DNA of 64,000 nt from PALSA-1006 sp963733265 (GCA_963733265.1 CAVTCF010000003.1:1-64000), one strand, 5' to 3'; shown: positions 34,794 to 44,150, counted from the stretch's first letter. Numbers and translations are program-made. The notes: generated by a model not told the origin, from the letters alone.

Positions 34794-35147
34794 TCAGTCG
34801 GACATCATATCCAGACGAAACTTTTTTTCAGTCTTTTGATCGCCCCATTGAACAAGTAAACCATTTTCAAATATGAACCAGTAAGAATCAGTAGGCTTTA
34901 CTCCGTCCGACAGCAGCACCTCGCCGAACTCAAGCAAACTACCATTGGCAGAATGATGAGCAGCACGAATCTCCATTCCAGGTATGACTCCTCTCAATCC
35001 GTCTTTACGACTGGGAAAGATGGATAATACTTGTTCTTTTGTTTGACCTAGAGAAATCTTGTTCAGGTTGGTTTTTAAATAAACTTCTTGGGTGCAACCA
35101 AGCAAAATTGTGAAAAATAATACAACTATCGTTATCAATTTTTTCAT
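34794..35147 (-). CDS. Small lipoprotein, BamE/SmpA-like fold possible
   Basis: 117 residues from ATG 35147, which has AGGAAAAGGAAAA upstream; the ATG at 35168 is less likely. MKKLITIVVLFFTILLGC is a lipoprotein signal with lipobox LLGC. The mature part has LNKISLGQTKEQVLSIFPSR, the start seen in SmpA/OmlA-type domains, then WFIFENGLLVQWGD. It should sit in the outer membrane on the periplasmic side. Role unknown; BamE itself is usually shorter and elsewhere. Confidence 0.7.
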   Translation of the reverse strand: MKKLITIVVLFFTILLGCTQEVYLKTNLNKISLGQTKEQVLSIFPSRKDGLRGVIPGMEIRAAHHSANGSLLEFGEVLLSDGVKPTDSYWFIFENGLLVQWGDQKTEKKFRLDMMSD

Positions 35148-35330
35148 TTTTCCTTTTCCTTGAAACACAAATTATTATTGCCTGTCGCCTGCGCACGAAT
35201 GCAACGTTTTTTTGAAACAAGTTAATACAGCGAGATAGCCGATTCCCCTCTGGTCCTGGCTGCCGGAACGATGCCTGTTGAACTATTGGAGGACGAACAG
35301 TCTTGTTTTAGCATCAGGCTCGGGGAGGGG

Positions 35331-36164
35331 CTAGGGTACATGCGAAATATCCGGATGGAGGCGACGGGCATCCGATACGCTAATCTCGGTGATGATTGCT
35401 TCACCGTCTATTTTTCCGTCGCTATCAAGGTGGCGAACTTTGACGGGTAACAGGCGGTATGCTTGAGCGAACCAGATTTCCAGTCCTTCTTCATTCGCAT
35501 TATGCAAACGGCGGAAGTGTACTGTTTCCAATATCCCCATCTCTGTTATTAGCGATTTTTCGAAGTCGACCTGAAAGCGAAAAATTTCTATATTCTTTCC
35601 TGTGGCGATGTTGATTGTCATGATTTCGTCATCCTTGCGCATAGGTGGAAATTGGTAGAGTGTACTTAAGATGTCCAGCGCACGCGCCGGTAGAGATGCT
35701 TCGGTGCCGTTTGAAAAATGTATTTTATGATTTGCCCAATCAAAATCGCCCCGATTGGTTTCGATAACGTCGTTTTGAGTGATGATCTCGGTAAATGTTT
35801 CCGGCTTCAGGATTTGTGGTGTTGCGGTGCCGGTGCTGGTTTGTTCTATGTGATAGGTTTTGAATACCTGTACCAGTCCGGTAGTGTGAGCATCCGCTTT
35901 GAGTGTGTAATGCCCGTCAATAATGTCCAGTGTATGCACTGACTCTCCCACCTTGATACCACTTTGACCCAGATATACGGAAAAGCGAAGCATCGCGTGT
36001 TTTGGTAAAGGCGGCCTTTGTGGTTCGGCAGCAACAGACTCACTGGCAGCAAGTGGTGCGCTTGCGGGTACGGTGGAAGTAAGTCCGTCTGCGTATACTG
36101 AACTTTCCCATGCGGCAATTCCGGTGAACACTCCCAGTAACAGGATCAGTATTTTTTTCATCAC
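35331..36164 (-). CDS. DUF3108 periplasmic protein
   Basis: 277 residues with a signal peptide (about 1-25, ending VYA-D), an Ala/Pro-rich linker, and a DUF3108-type beta-rich domain (about 58-270: MLRFSVYLGQSGIKVGESVH, YHIEQTSTGTATPQILKPETF, ALDILSTLYQFPPM, GLEIWFAQAYRLLPVKVRHLD). The family is exported, with unknown function. 35169-35330 holds no gene. Confidence 0.82.
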   Translation of the reverse strand: MMKKILILLLGVFTGIAAWESSVYADGLTSTVPASAPLAASESVAAEPQRPPLPKHAMLRFSVYLGQSGIKVGESVHTLDIIDGHYTLKADAHTTGLVQVFKTYHIEQTSTGTATPQILKPETFTEIITQNDVIETNRGDFDWANHKIHFSNGTEASLPARALDILSTLYQFPPMRKDDEIMTINIATGKNIEIFRFQVDFEKSLITEMGILETVHFRRLHNANEEGLEIWFAQAYRLLPVKVRHLDSDGKIDGEAIITEISVSDARRLHPDISHVP

Positions 36165-36408
36165 GAAAGACCTTGTTTTGTGTAGGATGGATGTGAAAGC
36201 TACGATCCTTTTGAAATTGGCAAATTACTAATTTGACTGTGAGCATCAAGATGCGAAGCTAGATGCGTCGTCTGGCACTTCTTCAAAGTTGTAGTCTGTA
36301 CTTCTCACAGACATGTCACCGTTCTTTGCCGCACAGATATGAAGCGACATTTTCTTTAGTTTAGTTATCTGCTGGGAAAGCCAGTTAACTAAGTTAAAGG
36401 ATTAAATC

Positions 36409-36582
36409 ATGAACAAAAATCAAGTAAATGGTGCTGTAAAAGACATTGCTGGCAAAGTGCAGGAAGAAGTTGGGAAATTGGTCAAAAGCAATAAACAGCA
36501 AGCCAAAGGTCTCGGCAAACAAATTTCCGGCAAAGCCGAAAAAATTTACGGTGATGCAAAAGAGGCTGTCAAGGGTGCGTAA
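36409..36582 (+). CDS. CsbD-family stress protein
   Basis: 57 residues, highly charged and Lys/Ala/Gly-rich: MNKNQVNGAVKDIAGKVQEE, VGKLVKSNKQQAKGLGKQIS, GKAEKIYGDAKEAVKGA. This is the repeated GK(A/V)xxxxG pattern of CsbD/YjbJ proteins, which build up under general stress; the molecular role is not settled. AAAGG lies 8 bp before the ATG. Encoded in a gap between longer genes. Confidence 0.88.
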   Translation: MNKNQVNGAVKDIAGKVQEEVGKLVKSNKQQAKGLGKQISGKAEKIYGDAKEAVKGA

Positions 36583-36722
36583 ACGTCATGCCAGATAGTC
36601 GCTATCAATATTCTTCCCATCTTCAAATAATCTGCGGCCTACTCATATATTAGCTTTCGCACGGTCTGAGTGCGTTTGGAAAGTTACGGTGTCGAGATTG
36701 GTGGACAACAGAAGGCGAACTC

Positions 36723-38123
36723 ATGACAAAATTATACGATGTAGCCATCATCGGTGCTGGATCTGCTGGTCTGACAGCGCTGGGTGAGGTGCGCAAGCAG
36801 ACTGATAATTTTGTGCTGATCAATGACGGTTCTTATGGCACGACTTGCGCACGCGTGGGATGCATGCCTTCGAAAGCGCTGATAGAGGTGTCCAACGCCT
36901 TTCACCGGCGCAAGGTGTTCGATGCTTTCGGCGTGAGCGGAGGGGAGGGACTCACTGTCGATATTCCCGCAGTATTGAGGCGCGTGCGCAAATTACGCGA
37001 TGGCTTCGTTGCGGGTATGCTCAAACTCACCGATGAGTTGAAAGATAGCAGCATTGCGGGCCGTGCGCGGTTCCTCGATTCGCAGGTGCTTGCGGTCGGT
37101 GAACGCCGCGTGTATGCGAAAAAGATCATCATTGCTACAGGTTCTCGTCCTGTCATTCCCAAAGAATGGGGCCGATTCGGCACAGGGATACTGACCAGCG
37201 ATGATCTTTTCGAGCAGGAAACCTTGCCGTCGCACATGGCGGTGATTGGCATGGGTGCTATTGGCAGCGAGATAGCCCAGGCATTTTCCCGGCTGGGTAT
37301 AACGATTACCGGCTTTGGTCACAACAAGCATATCGCAGGTCTGAGTGATACTGCTGTAAACAGTCAGGCCGTGGCATTGATGCGTGCCGAGTTCACTCTG
37401 TATCTGGGCGAGACAGCCGAACCTGTCATCGAAGGTAAGCGTATACGCGTGTGTGCTGGCGACGAGAGTGTCGTCGTCGATAAAATGATCGTCGCGCTGG
37501 GTCGTCGTCCCAATGTCGATAAGATGGGCCTTGAAAATCTGGGCATCGAACTCGATGAGCACGGCGCGCCGCCTTTCAATACACGTACCATGCAGATCGC
37601 CGATTTACCCGTTTACATCGCGGGCGATGCCAGCCGTCATTTGCCGTTTCTGCACGAGGCTATCGATGAGGGCTTTATCGCCGCGTATAACGCGCTGCGA
37701 AAAGAGCCGGCATGTTTCGAGCGACGCGTACCGCTTGAGATCGTATTCACCGAACCGAGTATTGCCGTCGTCGGACAATCCATAGATGAGCTTGACGAGC
37801 ATGAGACCGTCATCGGCGAAGTCGATTTCTCAAAGCAGGCGCGCGCACGTATGGGGGAGGTCAATCACGGCCTGTTGCGCGTCTATGTCGAGAGAAGCCG
37901 TGGTAGGCTATTAGGCGCCGAGATATGTGCACCGCAAGGTGAGCATCTTGCGCATCTGCTGGCCTTGGCGATACAGGTCAAGCTGACGGTGCGCGAGTTA
38001 TTGCTCATGCCCTTTTATCATCCCGTCCTGGAGGAAGGTTTGCGCACCGCGTTGCTTGATGCCGCCAGCAAACTGAACTGTGTAGATGTCCTTGATCTGG
38101 CTAAAGCACCGCCAATACACTAA
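36723..38123 (+). CDS. Dihydrolipoamide dehydrogenase-like flavin disulphide reductase
   Basis: 466 residues. FAD motif VAIIGAGSAGLTALGEV, redox disulphide in TTCARVGCMPSKALIEV, NAD motif VIGMGAIGSEIAQAFSRLG, second FAD motif YIAGDASRHLPFLHEA, and the C-terminal His-Glu in FYHPVLEEGL. It transfers electrons between NAD(P)H and a disulphide. It is not in a 2-oxo-acid dehydrogenase operon, so the partner disulphide is unknown; lipoamide, mycothiol-like or thioredoxin-like partners are possible. SD-like AAGGCGA lies before the ATG. Confidence 0.88.
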   Translation: MTKLYDVAIIGAGSAGLTALGEVRKQTDNFVLINDGSYGTTCARVGCMPSKALIEVSNAFHRRKVFDAFGVSGGEGLTVDIPAVLRRVRKLRDGFVAGMLKLTDELKDSSIAGRARFLDSQVLAVGERRVYAKKIIIATGSRPVIPKEWGRFGTGILTSDDLFEQETLPSHMAVIGMGAIGSEIAQAFSRLGITITGFGHNKHIAGLSDTAVNSQAVALMRAEFTLYLGETAEPVIEGKRIRVCAGDESVVVDKMIVALGRRPNVDKMGLENLGIELDEHGAPPFNTRTMQIADLPVYIAGDASRHLPFLHEAIDEGFIAAYNALRKEPACFERRVPLEIVFTEPSIAVVGQSIDELDEHETVIGEVDFSKQARARMGEVNHGLLRVYVERSRGRLLGAEICAPQGEHLAHLLALAIQVKLTVRELLLMPFYHPVLEEGLRTALLDAASKLNCVDVLDLAKAPPIH

Positions 38124-38328
38124 GGAAACGCCGAACAAGTCTCTGCACGAAGAGTTCGTACTGCTAATGACTACCTGTGACTAATACTACGGGATATTGA
38201 TACAGGGCGTTTTATTGGATAGCGTGAAGTTTGGGATCGTGCAAGTCGCTTCTGTCTTTACCCGGTGCCATTCTGGCTTTACCTTAAATTTGGTTGAACT
38301 GCATTCCGACCGTGAGTACAATCTTCCC

Positions 38329-38817
38329 GTGAGCAAATACACCCTTTCCATCAACGGCGGCACTCATACCGTCGATGTCGCCTCCGACACCCCTCTGCTG
38401 TGGGTGCTGCGCGATACGCTCGGCCTCGTAGGCACCAAGTTCGGTTGCGGCGTCGGCCAGTGTGGTGCTTGTACGGTGCATCTCAACGGTGTGCCAACCC
38501 GCGCCTGCATGACGCCGGTATCCACTGTCGGCCGCAAACAGATCACCACCATCGAGGGTTTGGACGCCAAAGGCCAACATCCGCTGCAACAGGCTTGGCA
38601 AGAACTGGACGTGCCGCAATGCGGCTACTGCCAGGCCGGCCAGATCATGACCGCCGCCGCGTTGCTCAATGATAATCCGCAGCCCAGCGATGAAGACATC
38701 GACAACGCCCTCTCGGGCAACCTGTGCCGTTGCGCCACCTATCTGCGCATTCGCAAGGGTATCCACCGCGCCGCTGAAATTGCCGCCGCTGCCAACGGCA
38801 AAAAGAAAAAGGCCTGA
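38329..38817 (+). CDS. iorA: Molybdenum hydroxylase small (2Fe-2S) subunit
   Basis: 162 residues from GTG 38329; the frame extends upstream but only from here does it match the family. A plant-type 2Fe-2S domain (about 40-60: GTKFGCGVGQCGACTVHLNG) is followed by the helical 2Fe-2S domain (CGYCQAGQIMTAAALL, GNLCRCATYLRIRKGI). It passes electrons from the large subunit. Homologs are the alpha subunits of isoquinoline 1-oxidoreductase and related aldehyde oxidases. It ends 2 bp before the large subunit. GC-rich compared with neighbours. Confidence 0.9.
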   Translation: MSKYTLSINGGTHTVDVASDTPLLWVLRDTLGLVGTKFGCGVGQCGACTVHLNGVPTRACMTPVSTVGRKQITTIEGLDAKGQHPLQQAWQELDVPQCGYCQAGQIMTAAALLNDNPQPSDEDIDNALSGNLCRCATYLRIRKGIHRAAEIAAAANGKKKKA

Positions 38818-38819
38818 TC

Positions 38820-41066
38820 ATGAGCGACCACAACACCCTCCCCGACCCCAGCCGCCGCAACTTTTTGCTCACTTCGGCACTCGCAGGCGGCGGCCTCGTT
38901 CTCGGCTTCTATTTCAAGGCCGCCGATAGTGCTGTAGATCAAGTTGCCAAGCCGGACGCAGCACCGTCCGCAGCCGAGTTTACGCCCAACGCCTTTATCC
39001 GCATTGGCACCAACGGTGTCGTTACCCTCGTTTCCAAGCAGCCGGAAATCGGCCAAGGCATCAAGACCTCCCTGCCGATGGTGATTGCGGAAGAGCTGGA
39101 AGTTAACTGGAAAGATGTGGTGATCGTGCAGGGCGATCTCAACCCCATCTATGGCAGCCAGAGTGCCGGTGGTTCAACCTCGACACCGACCAACTACGAG
39201 GAATTCCATCGCCTCGGCGCCACTGCCCGCACCATGCTGGTCGAAGCCGCCGCGCAAATATGGAACGTGCCGGCCGGCGAATGTAATGCTGCCGACAGCG
39301 CCGTCCATCACCGCCCAAGTAAACGTCAGCTGCCTTACGCCAAGCTGGCCGCCAAGGCCGCCACGCTGCCGGTGCCGGATGCCAAGAGCGTACTGAAAAA
39401 AGACCCCAAGGATTACAAACTGCTCGGTAGCCGTATTGGCGGCGTCGACAACCCATCAGTGGTTACCGGCAAGCCACTGTTCGGCATCGACGTGCAGTTG
39501 CCCGGCCTGCTCTACGCTGTCTATGAAAAGTCGCCAGCCTTCGGCGGCAAGGTGGTCAGTGCCAATATCGACGCCATCAAGGCGCTACCGGGTGTGCGTG
39601 ATGCCTTTATCATCACCGGCACCAACAATCTCAACGGCCTCGTTGCGGGAGTCGCTATCGTTGCCGATTCCACTTGGGCCGCCTACTCCGCGCGCAAGCA
39701 GTTGAAGGTGGTATGGGACGAAGGCAAGGTCGCCAGCGAAAGCTGGGATGGCTTCGTCGCCAAGGCCAACGAACTTGCCAAACAAGCTGGCGCGCAAACA
39801 CTGCGCCACGACGGCGATGTCCTCGCCGCGCTTGCCGGTGCTGCCAAAACGGTAGAGGCCGCTTACAGCTATCCCTTCATTTCGCACGCCAGTATTGAAC
39901 CGCAGAACTGCACCGCCTGGTGGAAGGATGGAGCGCTTGAACTCTGGGCACCCACGCAAAATCCCGCCGCCGGCCAGAACCTCGTCGCCAGCACGCTCGG
40001 CATTGCCAAGGAAAAAATCAGCCTGCACCTTACCCGCAGCGGCGGCGGCTTTGGCCGGCGTCTGTCGGCTGACTACATCGTCGAGGCGGCAGCTATTGCC
40101 CAGCGCGTAGCAGCACCGGTCAAGCTCACCTGGAGCCGCGAAGACGATCTGCATCACGACCACTTCCGCGCTGGCGGCTTTCACTTCCTGCGTGGCGGCA
40201 TCGATGCTCAAGGCAAACTGATTGCTTGGCACAACCATTTTGTTACCTTCGCCAATCGCGATGGACAGTCGGTGTTGCAACCTGGTAGCGGTGCCAGTTT
40301 GAGCGGCGACGAGTTCCCCGGTCGCTGGATCGCCAACTGCCTGCTCGAACAAACGCCGATGGAATGCGGCATCCCGATGGGGCCGTGGCGGGCGCCGGGC
40401 AGCAATGTTTTCGCCTGGGTCTTCCACAGTTTTATCGACGAACTGGCGCACGCCGCCGGTCGCGACCCGCTGGAGTTTCGCCTGGAAATTCTCGGCGACA
40501 AGGAGGTCATCCCCGGTACCGGTGAACGCGGTGTGCCTTACGATGTCAGCCGCATGAAGCATGTATTGCAACACGTTGCCGAAAAATCCGGCTGGGGCAA
40601 AAAGAAATTCCCGCGCGGTCAGGGGCAGGGCATCGCTTTCCACTTCAGCCATCGCGGCTACATCGCCCAGGTGGCCGAAGTCACCGTCAGCAAAGATGGC
40701 GTACTGAAAGTTGATCGCGTCGTGGTCAGCACCGACATTGGCGCCCAGATCGTAAACCCCAGCGGTGCCGAAAATCAGGTCGAAGGCTCGGTCACCGACG
40801 CTATCGGCGCGCTGATGTTTCAGGAGTTGAACATCGAGCGCGGGCGCATCGTGCAGAGCAACTTCAATAATTATCCGATGATCCGCATTTCCGACGCGCC
40901 GACCAAGGTCGACGTGCATTTCCTTAAAACCAACTACCCGGTAACCGGCCTCGGCGAGCCCTCCTTCCCGCCGTTGGCACCGGCGGTGTGCAACGCCATC
41001 TTCGCCGCCACCGGCAAGCGTGTGCGGCAGTTGCCCCTGTCGCGCACCGATTTGCGCTGGAGCTAA
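38820..41066 (+). CDS. iorB: Molybdenum hydroxylase large subunit, Tat-exported
   Basis: 748 residues of the xanthine-oxidase/IorB type. The N-terminal Tat motif SRRNFLLTSALAGGGLVLG predicts export as a folded protein to the periplasm. Molybdopterin-cytosine-dinucleotide regions: PEIGQGIKTSLPMVIAEELE, GGSTSTPTNY, SGGGFGRRLSADYIVEAA, PMGPWRAPGS and the catalytic Glu in TGLGEPSFPPLAPAV. It hydroxylates an N-heterocycle or aldehyde; the substrate cannot be told. No cytochrome subunit or maturation gene follows. Its GC-rich third positions stand out, suggesting recent transfer. Confidence 0.9.
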   Translation: MSDHNTLPDPSRRNFLLTSALAGGGLVLGFYFKAADSAVDQVAKPDAAPSAAEFTPNAFIRIGTNGVVTLVSKQPEIGQGIKTSLPMVIAEELEVNWKDVVIVQGDLNPIYGSQSAGGSTSTPTNYEEFHRLGATARTMLVEAAAQIWNVPAGECNAADSAVHHRPSKRQLPYAKLAAKAATLPVPDAKSVLKKDPKDYKLLGSRIGGVDNPSVVTGKPLFGIDVQLPGLLYAVYEKSPAFGGKVVSANIDAIKALPGVRDAFIITGTNNLNGLVAGVAIVADSTWAAYSARKQLKVVWDEGKVASESWDGFVAKANELAKQAGAQTLRHDGDVLAALAGAAKTVEAAYSYPFISHASIEPQNCTAWWKDGALELWAPTQNPAAGQNLVASTLGIAKEKISLHLTRSGGGFGRRLSADYIVEAAAIAQRVAAPVKLTWSREDDLHHDHFRAGGFHFLRGGIDAQGKLIAWHNHFVTFANRDGQSVLQPGSGASLSGDEFPGRWIANCLLEQTPMECGIPMGPWRAPGSNVFAWVFHSFIDELAHAAGRDPLEFRLEILGDKEVIPGTGERGVPYDVSRMKHVLQHVAEKSGWGKKKFPRGQGQGIAFHFSHRGYIAQVAEVTVSKDGVLKVDRVVVSTDIGAQIVNPSGAENQVEGSVTDAIGALMFQELNIERGRIVQSNFNNYPMIRISDAPTKVDVHFLKTNYPVTGLGEPSFPPLAPAVCNAIFAATGKRVRQLPLSRTDLRWS

Positions 41067-41096
41067 GGCCGTTGGACAGCCTTGATCAACAAGACT

Positions 41097-41234
41097 TTAT
41101 CTCTGCCACTGCAACGCTTCAAACGTTTCAATCGGAACAGTCTTTCCAGACAAATACCCTTGATAATGTTTGGAATCCGCATTTTCAAGTATTTGTCTCT
41201 GATCTTCCGTTTCCACCCCCGCGGCTATAACATT
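41097..41234 (-). pseudogene. C-terminal scrap of an EAL-domain protein
   Basis: On the minus strand 45 codons read VIAAGVETEDQRQILENADS, then KHYQGYLSGKTVPIETFEAL and QWQR before TAA. This is the last part of an EAL domain (A(E)GVET and QGY(L)F/S(K)P regions), with AAG in place of AEG. Nothing precedes it, so it is a remnant trapped between the hydroxylase and oxyR. Confidence 0.7.
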
Positions 41235-41274
41235 TCAATGTTTAATGCCAAACTATAGTGAGTAGGGAACAATT

Positions 41275-42180
41275 ATGAATTTACAAGAGATGCGGTACAT
41301 TGTTGCTTTGGACGATACACGCCATTTCGGGCAAGCTGCTCGCGCCTGCTTTATCAGCCAACCCACCTTGTCCAGCCAGATAAAAAAACTCGAAGATTAT
41401 CTTGGCGTGGCATTGTTTGATCGTAGCCTGAAGAATGTCACGCCAACGGCTATTGGCCGCGAAATCATAGCTTCGGCGCGCTTGATCGTGCAGGAATCAA
41501 ATCATATTTTGGAATTGGCGCAGGGTAGTCTGAATCCTATGAGCCGTGATGTGCGGCTTGGTGTCATTCCCACACTTGGCCCCTATTTTTTGCCACGCAT
41601 TCTTCCTTGGCTACACGATACATTTCCTTCGCTAAAACTGTTGCTCCGTGAAGAAATGACACCCCATATATTGGCTGACCTTGCCAATGGTCGGCTCGAT
41701 GCCGGTTTGCTGGTGCTTCCTCTAAAAGATCCGGCACTGGAAAGCATTCCTCTGTTCGTTGAACCATTTTTTGCCGCAGTTCCTGCGGATCACCCACTGG
41801 CGGAAAAGGCCGCGATCAACATCAACGAACTGGCACAGGCCAAATTGCTACTATTGGAAGAAGGACATTGCTTGCGTGATCAGGCTCTCGATATATGTCA
41901 ACTTGAGCGTCCGGAAAACGAGGAGATGCGCGCCACCAGTCTGGAAACGTTGCGTCAGATGGTCGCCCTCGGATATGGCGTTACTCTCATCCCCGCGCTT
42001 GCTGGTGATACACCGCAGGATTACCGCAACCGGATTCGCATTATTCCGCTGAATGCTTCAGGAGCTTCGCGCACTGTTGGCTTGGTTTGGCGTCGGCGCT
42101 CATATTTAGATCAAACTCTTGTAAAGCTTGCCGAAGCCCTGAAAGCACAATTGCCTGCTTGTGTATTCGCTGCTGCCTGA
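41275..42180 (+). CDS. oxyR: OxyR peroxide sensor
   Basis: 301-residue LysR-type regulator: HTH at about 18-37 (FGQAARACFISQPTLSSQI), effector domain with Cys199 and Cys208 (EEGHCLRDQALDICQL) at the same numbering as E. coli OxyR. These form the H2O2-dependent disulphide. Oxidised OxyR activates peroxide-defence genes. The cytochrome c peroxidase gene begins 115 bp downstream in the same direction and is the obvious target. Confidence 0.95.
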   Translation: MNLQEMRYIVALDDTRHFGQAARACFISQPTLSSQIKKLEDYLGVALFDRSLKNVTPTAIGREIIASARLIVQESNHILELAQGSLNPMSRDVRLGVIPTLGPYFLPRILPWLHDTFPSLKLLLREEMTPHILADLANGRLDAGLLVLPLKDPALESIPLFVEPFFAAVPADHPLAEKAAININELAQAKLLLLEEGHCLRDQALDICQLERPENEEMRATSLETLRQMVALGYGVTLIPALAGDTPQDYRNRIRIIPLNASGASRTVGLVWRRRSYLDQTLVKLAEALKAQLPACVFAAA

Positions 42181-42223
42181 TTCACAACATCTATCGACAC
42201 CATCGAAACTTTCAATTTCCCCT

Positions 42224-42260
42224 ATAGCAGATAAATATCCATAATATGAGTGTGGTTATA
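42224..42260 (+). promoter_or_regulatory. Possible OxyR site before the peroxidase gene
   Basis: ATAG at 42224 followed at 11-bp steps by ATAT, ATGA and TATA: a loose match to the ATAG-N7-CTAT-N7-ATAG-N7-CTAT OxyR pattern, in the right place. Only the first half fits well. Confidence 0.3.
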
Positions 42261-42295
42261 ACCCACTATTATTGTCTACTAATAGGAGAAATGTG

Positions 42296-43315
42296 ATGAA
42301 GTTTCAAATGAGTACACTTGTTTTATCATTGTTGTTGGTAATCCCGCCAGCTTTTGCCAAAGAGGATCTGTCTGATTGGAAGCTTCCCTCTGTCCCGGTT
42401 CCTGCGGACAATCCGCAAACTGACGCGAAAGCAAAACTTGGTCAAAAGTTGGCTTTCGATATTCGCTTGTCGAAGAATGATTCGTTGAGTTGCGCCAATT
42501 GCCATCTTCCCGCCACCGGCGGTGCCGGCCCAACCCCGCGCGCTTTCGGTCATGGAGGTGAACTGGGACGCTGGGCTCCGACTTGGGTGAACTCCGGTTA
42601 CTACACTTCATTGTTTTGGGATGGGCGTGCAACTTCTCTTGAAGAACAGACCGGCGCACTTCCGGGTCACATGGGGCCGATTTCCGCCCCGGGTGAAATG
42701 GGCGGAGACCTGACCGAAGTGGTTGCCAAGTTGAACGCAATTCCAGCCTACAAGAAAGAGTTTAATGCAGCCTTCAGCACAGATGCCACACCTGTCGCTA
42801 TCGCTCAGGCAATTGCCGCATTTGAGCGAACTATTGTCGCCAACCAGTCACCGTTCCAGCGTTATGTTAACGGCGATACCAAGGCGCTCAGCAGTTCGGC
42901 AAAACGCGGTTTTGAAATATTTCGAGGCAAAGCAACTTGCATCACTTGCCATTCTGCCCCAACCCTGACTGATAATAAATTCCACAACATTAGTGTGCCA
43001 ACTGCGGGTCCATTGGCCGATGATGCAGGCCGTGCCGATGTGACAAAGAGTGCCGACGACAAGGGCGCTTTCAAGACCCCCACGTTGTACAACTCCGCGT
43101 CGTTAGCTTACTTCATGCACAATGGTGCATTTAATCATTTGTCTCAGGTTGTGGCACATTACAACAAGGGTGGAAACTTGAAGAGCCCTAATCAGGACAG
43201 TCTAATCAAACCGCTCAATCTAAGTACAAAAGAACAAGGCGACTTGATCGCTTTTCTTAAGTCACTCACGGATAAACGGTTGGATTTAATCAGCGCACCG
43301 GTTGATTTACCCTGA
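42296..43315 (+). CDS. ccpA: Di-haem cytochrome c peroxidase
   Basis: 339 residues from ATG 42296 (AGGAG upstream). Signal peptide about 1-21 (ending AFA-K), high-potential and peroxidatic haem sites CANCH (Cys66, Cys69, His70) and CITCH (Cys215, Cys218, His219), and family regions LGQKLAFDIRLSKN, GHGGELGRWAPTWVNS, FWDGRATSLEEQ, FKTPTLYNSASLAYFMHNG. It reduces H2O2 to water in the periplasm with electrons from c-type cytochromes. Controlled most likely by the OxyR gene upstream. Confidence 0.94.
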   Translation: MKFQMSTLVLSLLLVIPPAFAKEDLSDWKLPSVPVPADNPQTDAKAKLGQKLAFDIRLSKNDSLSCANCHLPATGGAGPTPRAFGHGGELGRWAPTWVNSGYYTSLFWDGRATSLEEQTGALPGHMGPISAPGEMGGDLTEVVAKLNAIPAYKKEFNAAFSTDATPVAIAQAIAAFERTIVANQSPFQRYVNGDTKALSSSAKRGFEIFRGKATCITCHSAPTLTDNKFHNISVPTAGPLADDAGRADVTKSADDKGAFKTPTLYNSASLAYFMHNGAFNHLSQVVAHYNKGGNLKSPNQDSLIKPLNLSTKEQGDLIAFLKSLTDKRLDLISAPVDLP

Positions 43316-43331
43316 ATTTAGTAACAAAACA

Positions 43332-43357
43332 ACAGAGGGAAGGCTCCCTCTGTTTTT
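43332..43357 (+). terminator. Intrinsic terminator of the peroxidase gene
   Basis: ACAGAGGGA (43332-43340), loop AGGC, TCCCTCTGT (43345-43353), then a T5 run: a 9-bp stem with a T-tract, 16 bp after the stop. Confidence 0.88.
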
Positions 43358-43422
43358 CATTCCCAATACATTATGAAGTTTTTACACAAAAATCATAATC
43401 ACCACAGATTACGGATACTCTT

Positions 43423-44121
43423 TTAGTGAGGCAGTGTGCGCGCAAGTACCCAGGCGCTGATTTGTACAGCCCCGGCCTGGCGCAGTGATCGCGCTAATTC
43501 CTCAATCGATATTCCGGTGGTCATCACATCATCAACGACAGCAATATGCTTGCCGCTTAGGTCGGTAGAGCAGGCGAATGCTCCGCGCATATTTTTGTCA
43601 CGTTCTTGCCAGGGTAGCGATGACTGTGGCAGGGTGTTTCGCGTGCGCTGGCACACATCGGTTAACAGGGATACATTCAAATTTTTTGCAAGACGTTGGG
43701 CCAGTAAGTGTGACTGATTAAAGCCGCGTTCGCGCAGTCTTAACGGGTGTAAGGGCATGGCGATGATGTGGTCGGGAAGCGAGACGATGCGCGATGCAAG
43801 TGAGTCGGCAAGTTGATCGACCAAAGCAAGGCGTCCCGAAAACTTGACGGCTTGCACCAGTTTGTCGACCGGAAAGGCATAAGCAAAAGCGGCCTGAGTA
43901 GCATCAAAGCTTGGGGCATGTTTTAAACAACTGCCGCAGATGTCACTGTTGAGAGAGGGAAGTCCGCATATCGGGCAGTGAGCATTATTCAAGCGCGGCA
44001 ATTGAGCGTCACAAGCGTTGCACCAAACCCCGTCGCGGCTAAAAGTCCCGCATAAAATGCAAGGTTGCACGGGCAAGCTGCGCTTAAATAATAAGCGATG
44101 GTTAAATATTTCAGGCGGCAA
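43423..44121 (-). CDS. comF: ComF-family phosphoribosyltransferase-like protein
   Basis: 232 residues. An N-terminal zinc region with paired Cys (PCILCG, WCNACD, CPICGLPS, CGSCLKH) and a C-terminal PRTase fold with the PRPP loop VVDDVMTTGIS and the family motif MPLHPLRLRERGFNQSHLLA. ComF is needed for DNA transformation in naturally competent bacteria. It is divergent from bioB with only 29 bp between the start codons, a common arrangement of these two genes in betaproteobacteria. Confidence 0.92.
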   Translation of the reverse strand: MPPEIFNHRLLFKRSLPVQPCILCGTFSRDGVWCNACDAQLPRLNNAHCPICGLPSLNSDICGSCLKHAPSFDATQAAFAYAFPVDKLVQAVKFSGRLALVDQLADSLASRIVSLPDHIIAMPLHPLRLRERGFNQSHLLAQRLAKNLNVSLLTDVCQRTRNTLPQSSLPWQERDKNMRGAFACSTDLSGKHIAVVDDVMTTGISIEELARSLRQAGAVQISAWVLARTLPH

Positions 44122-44150
44122 AATTGACAGGCATGGCTGTTTGATCGAAA

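Noticed and set aside
35148..35330. Possible coding remnant between the small lipoprotein and the DUF3108 gene
   Set aside because: Frames on both strands are short and show no homology that I can recognise.
39585..40919. A 444-codon open frame opposite the molybdenum hydroxylase
   Set aside because: Long antisense frames are expected in GC-rich genes; the hydroxylase frame has clear motifs and this one has none.
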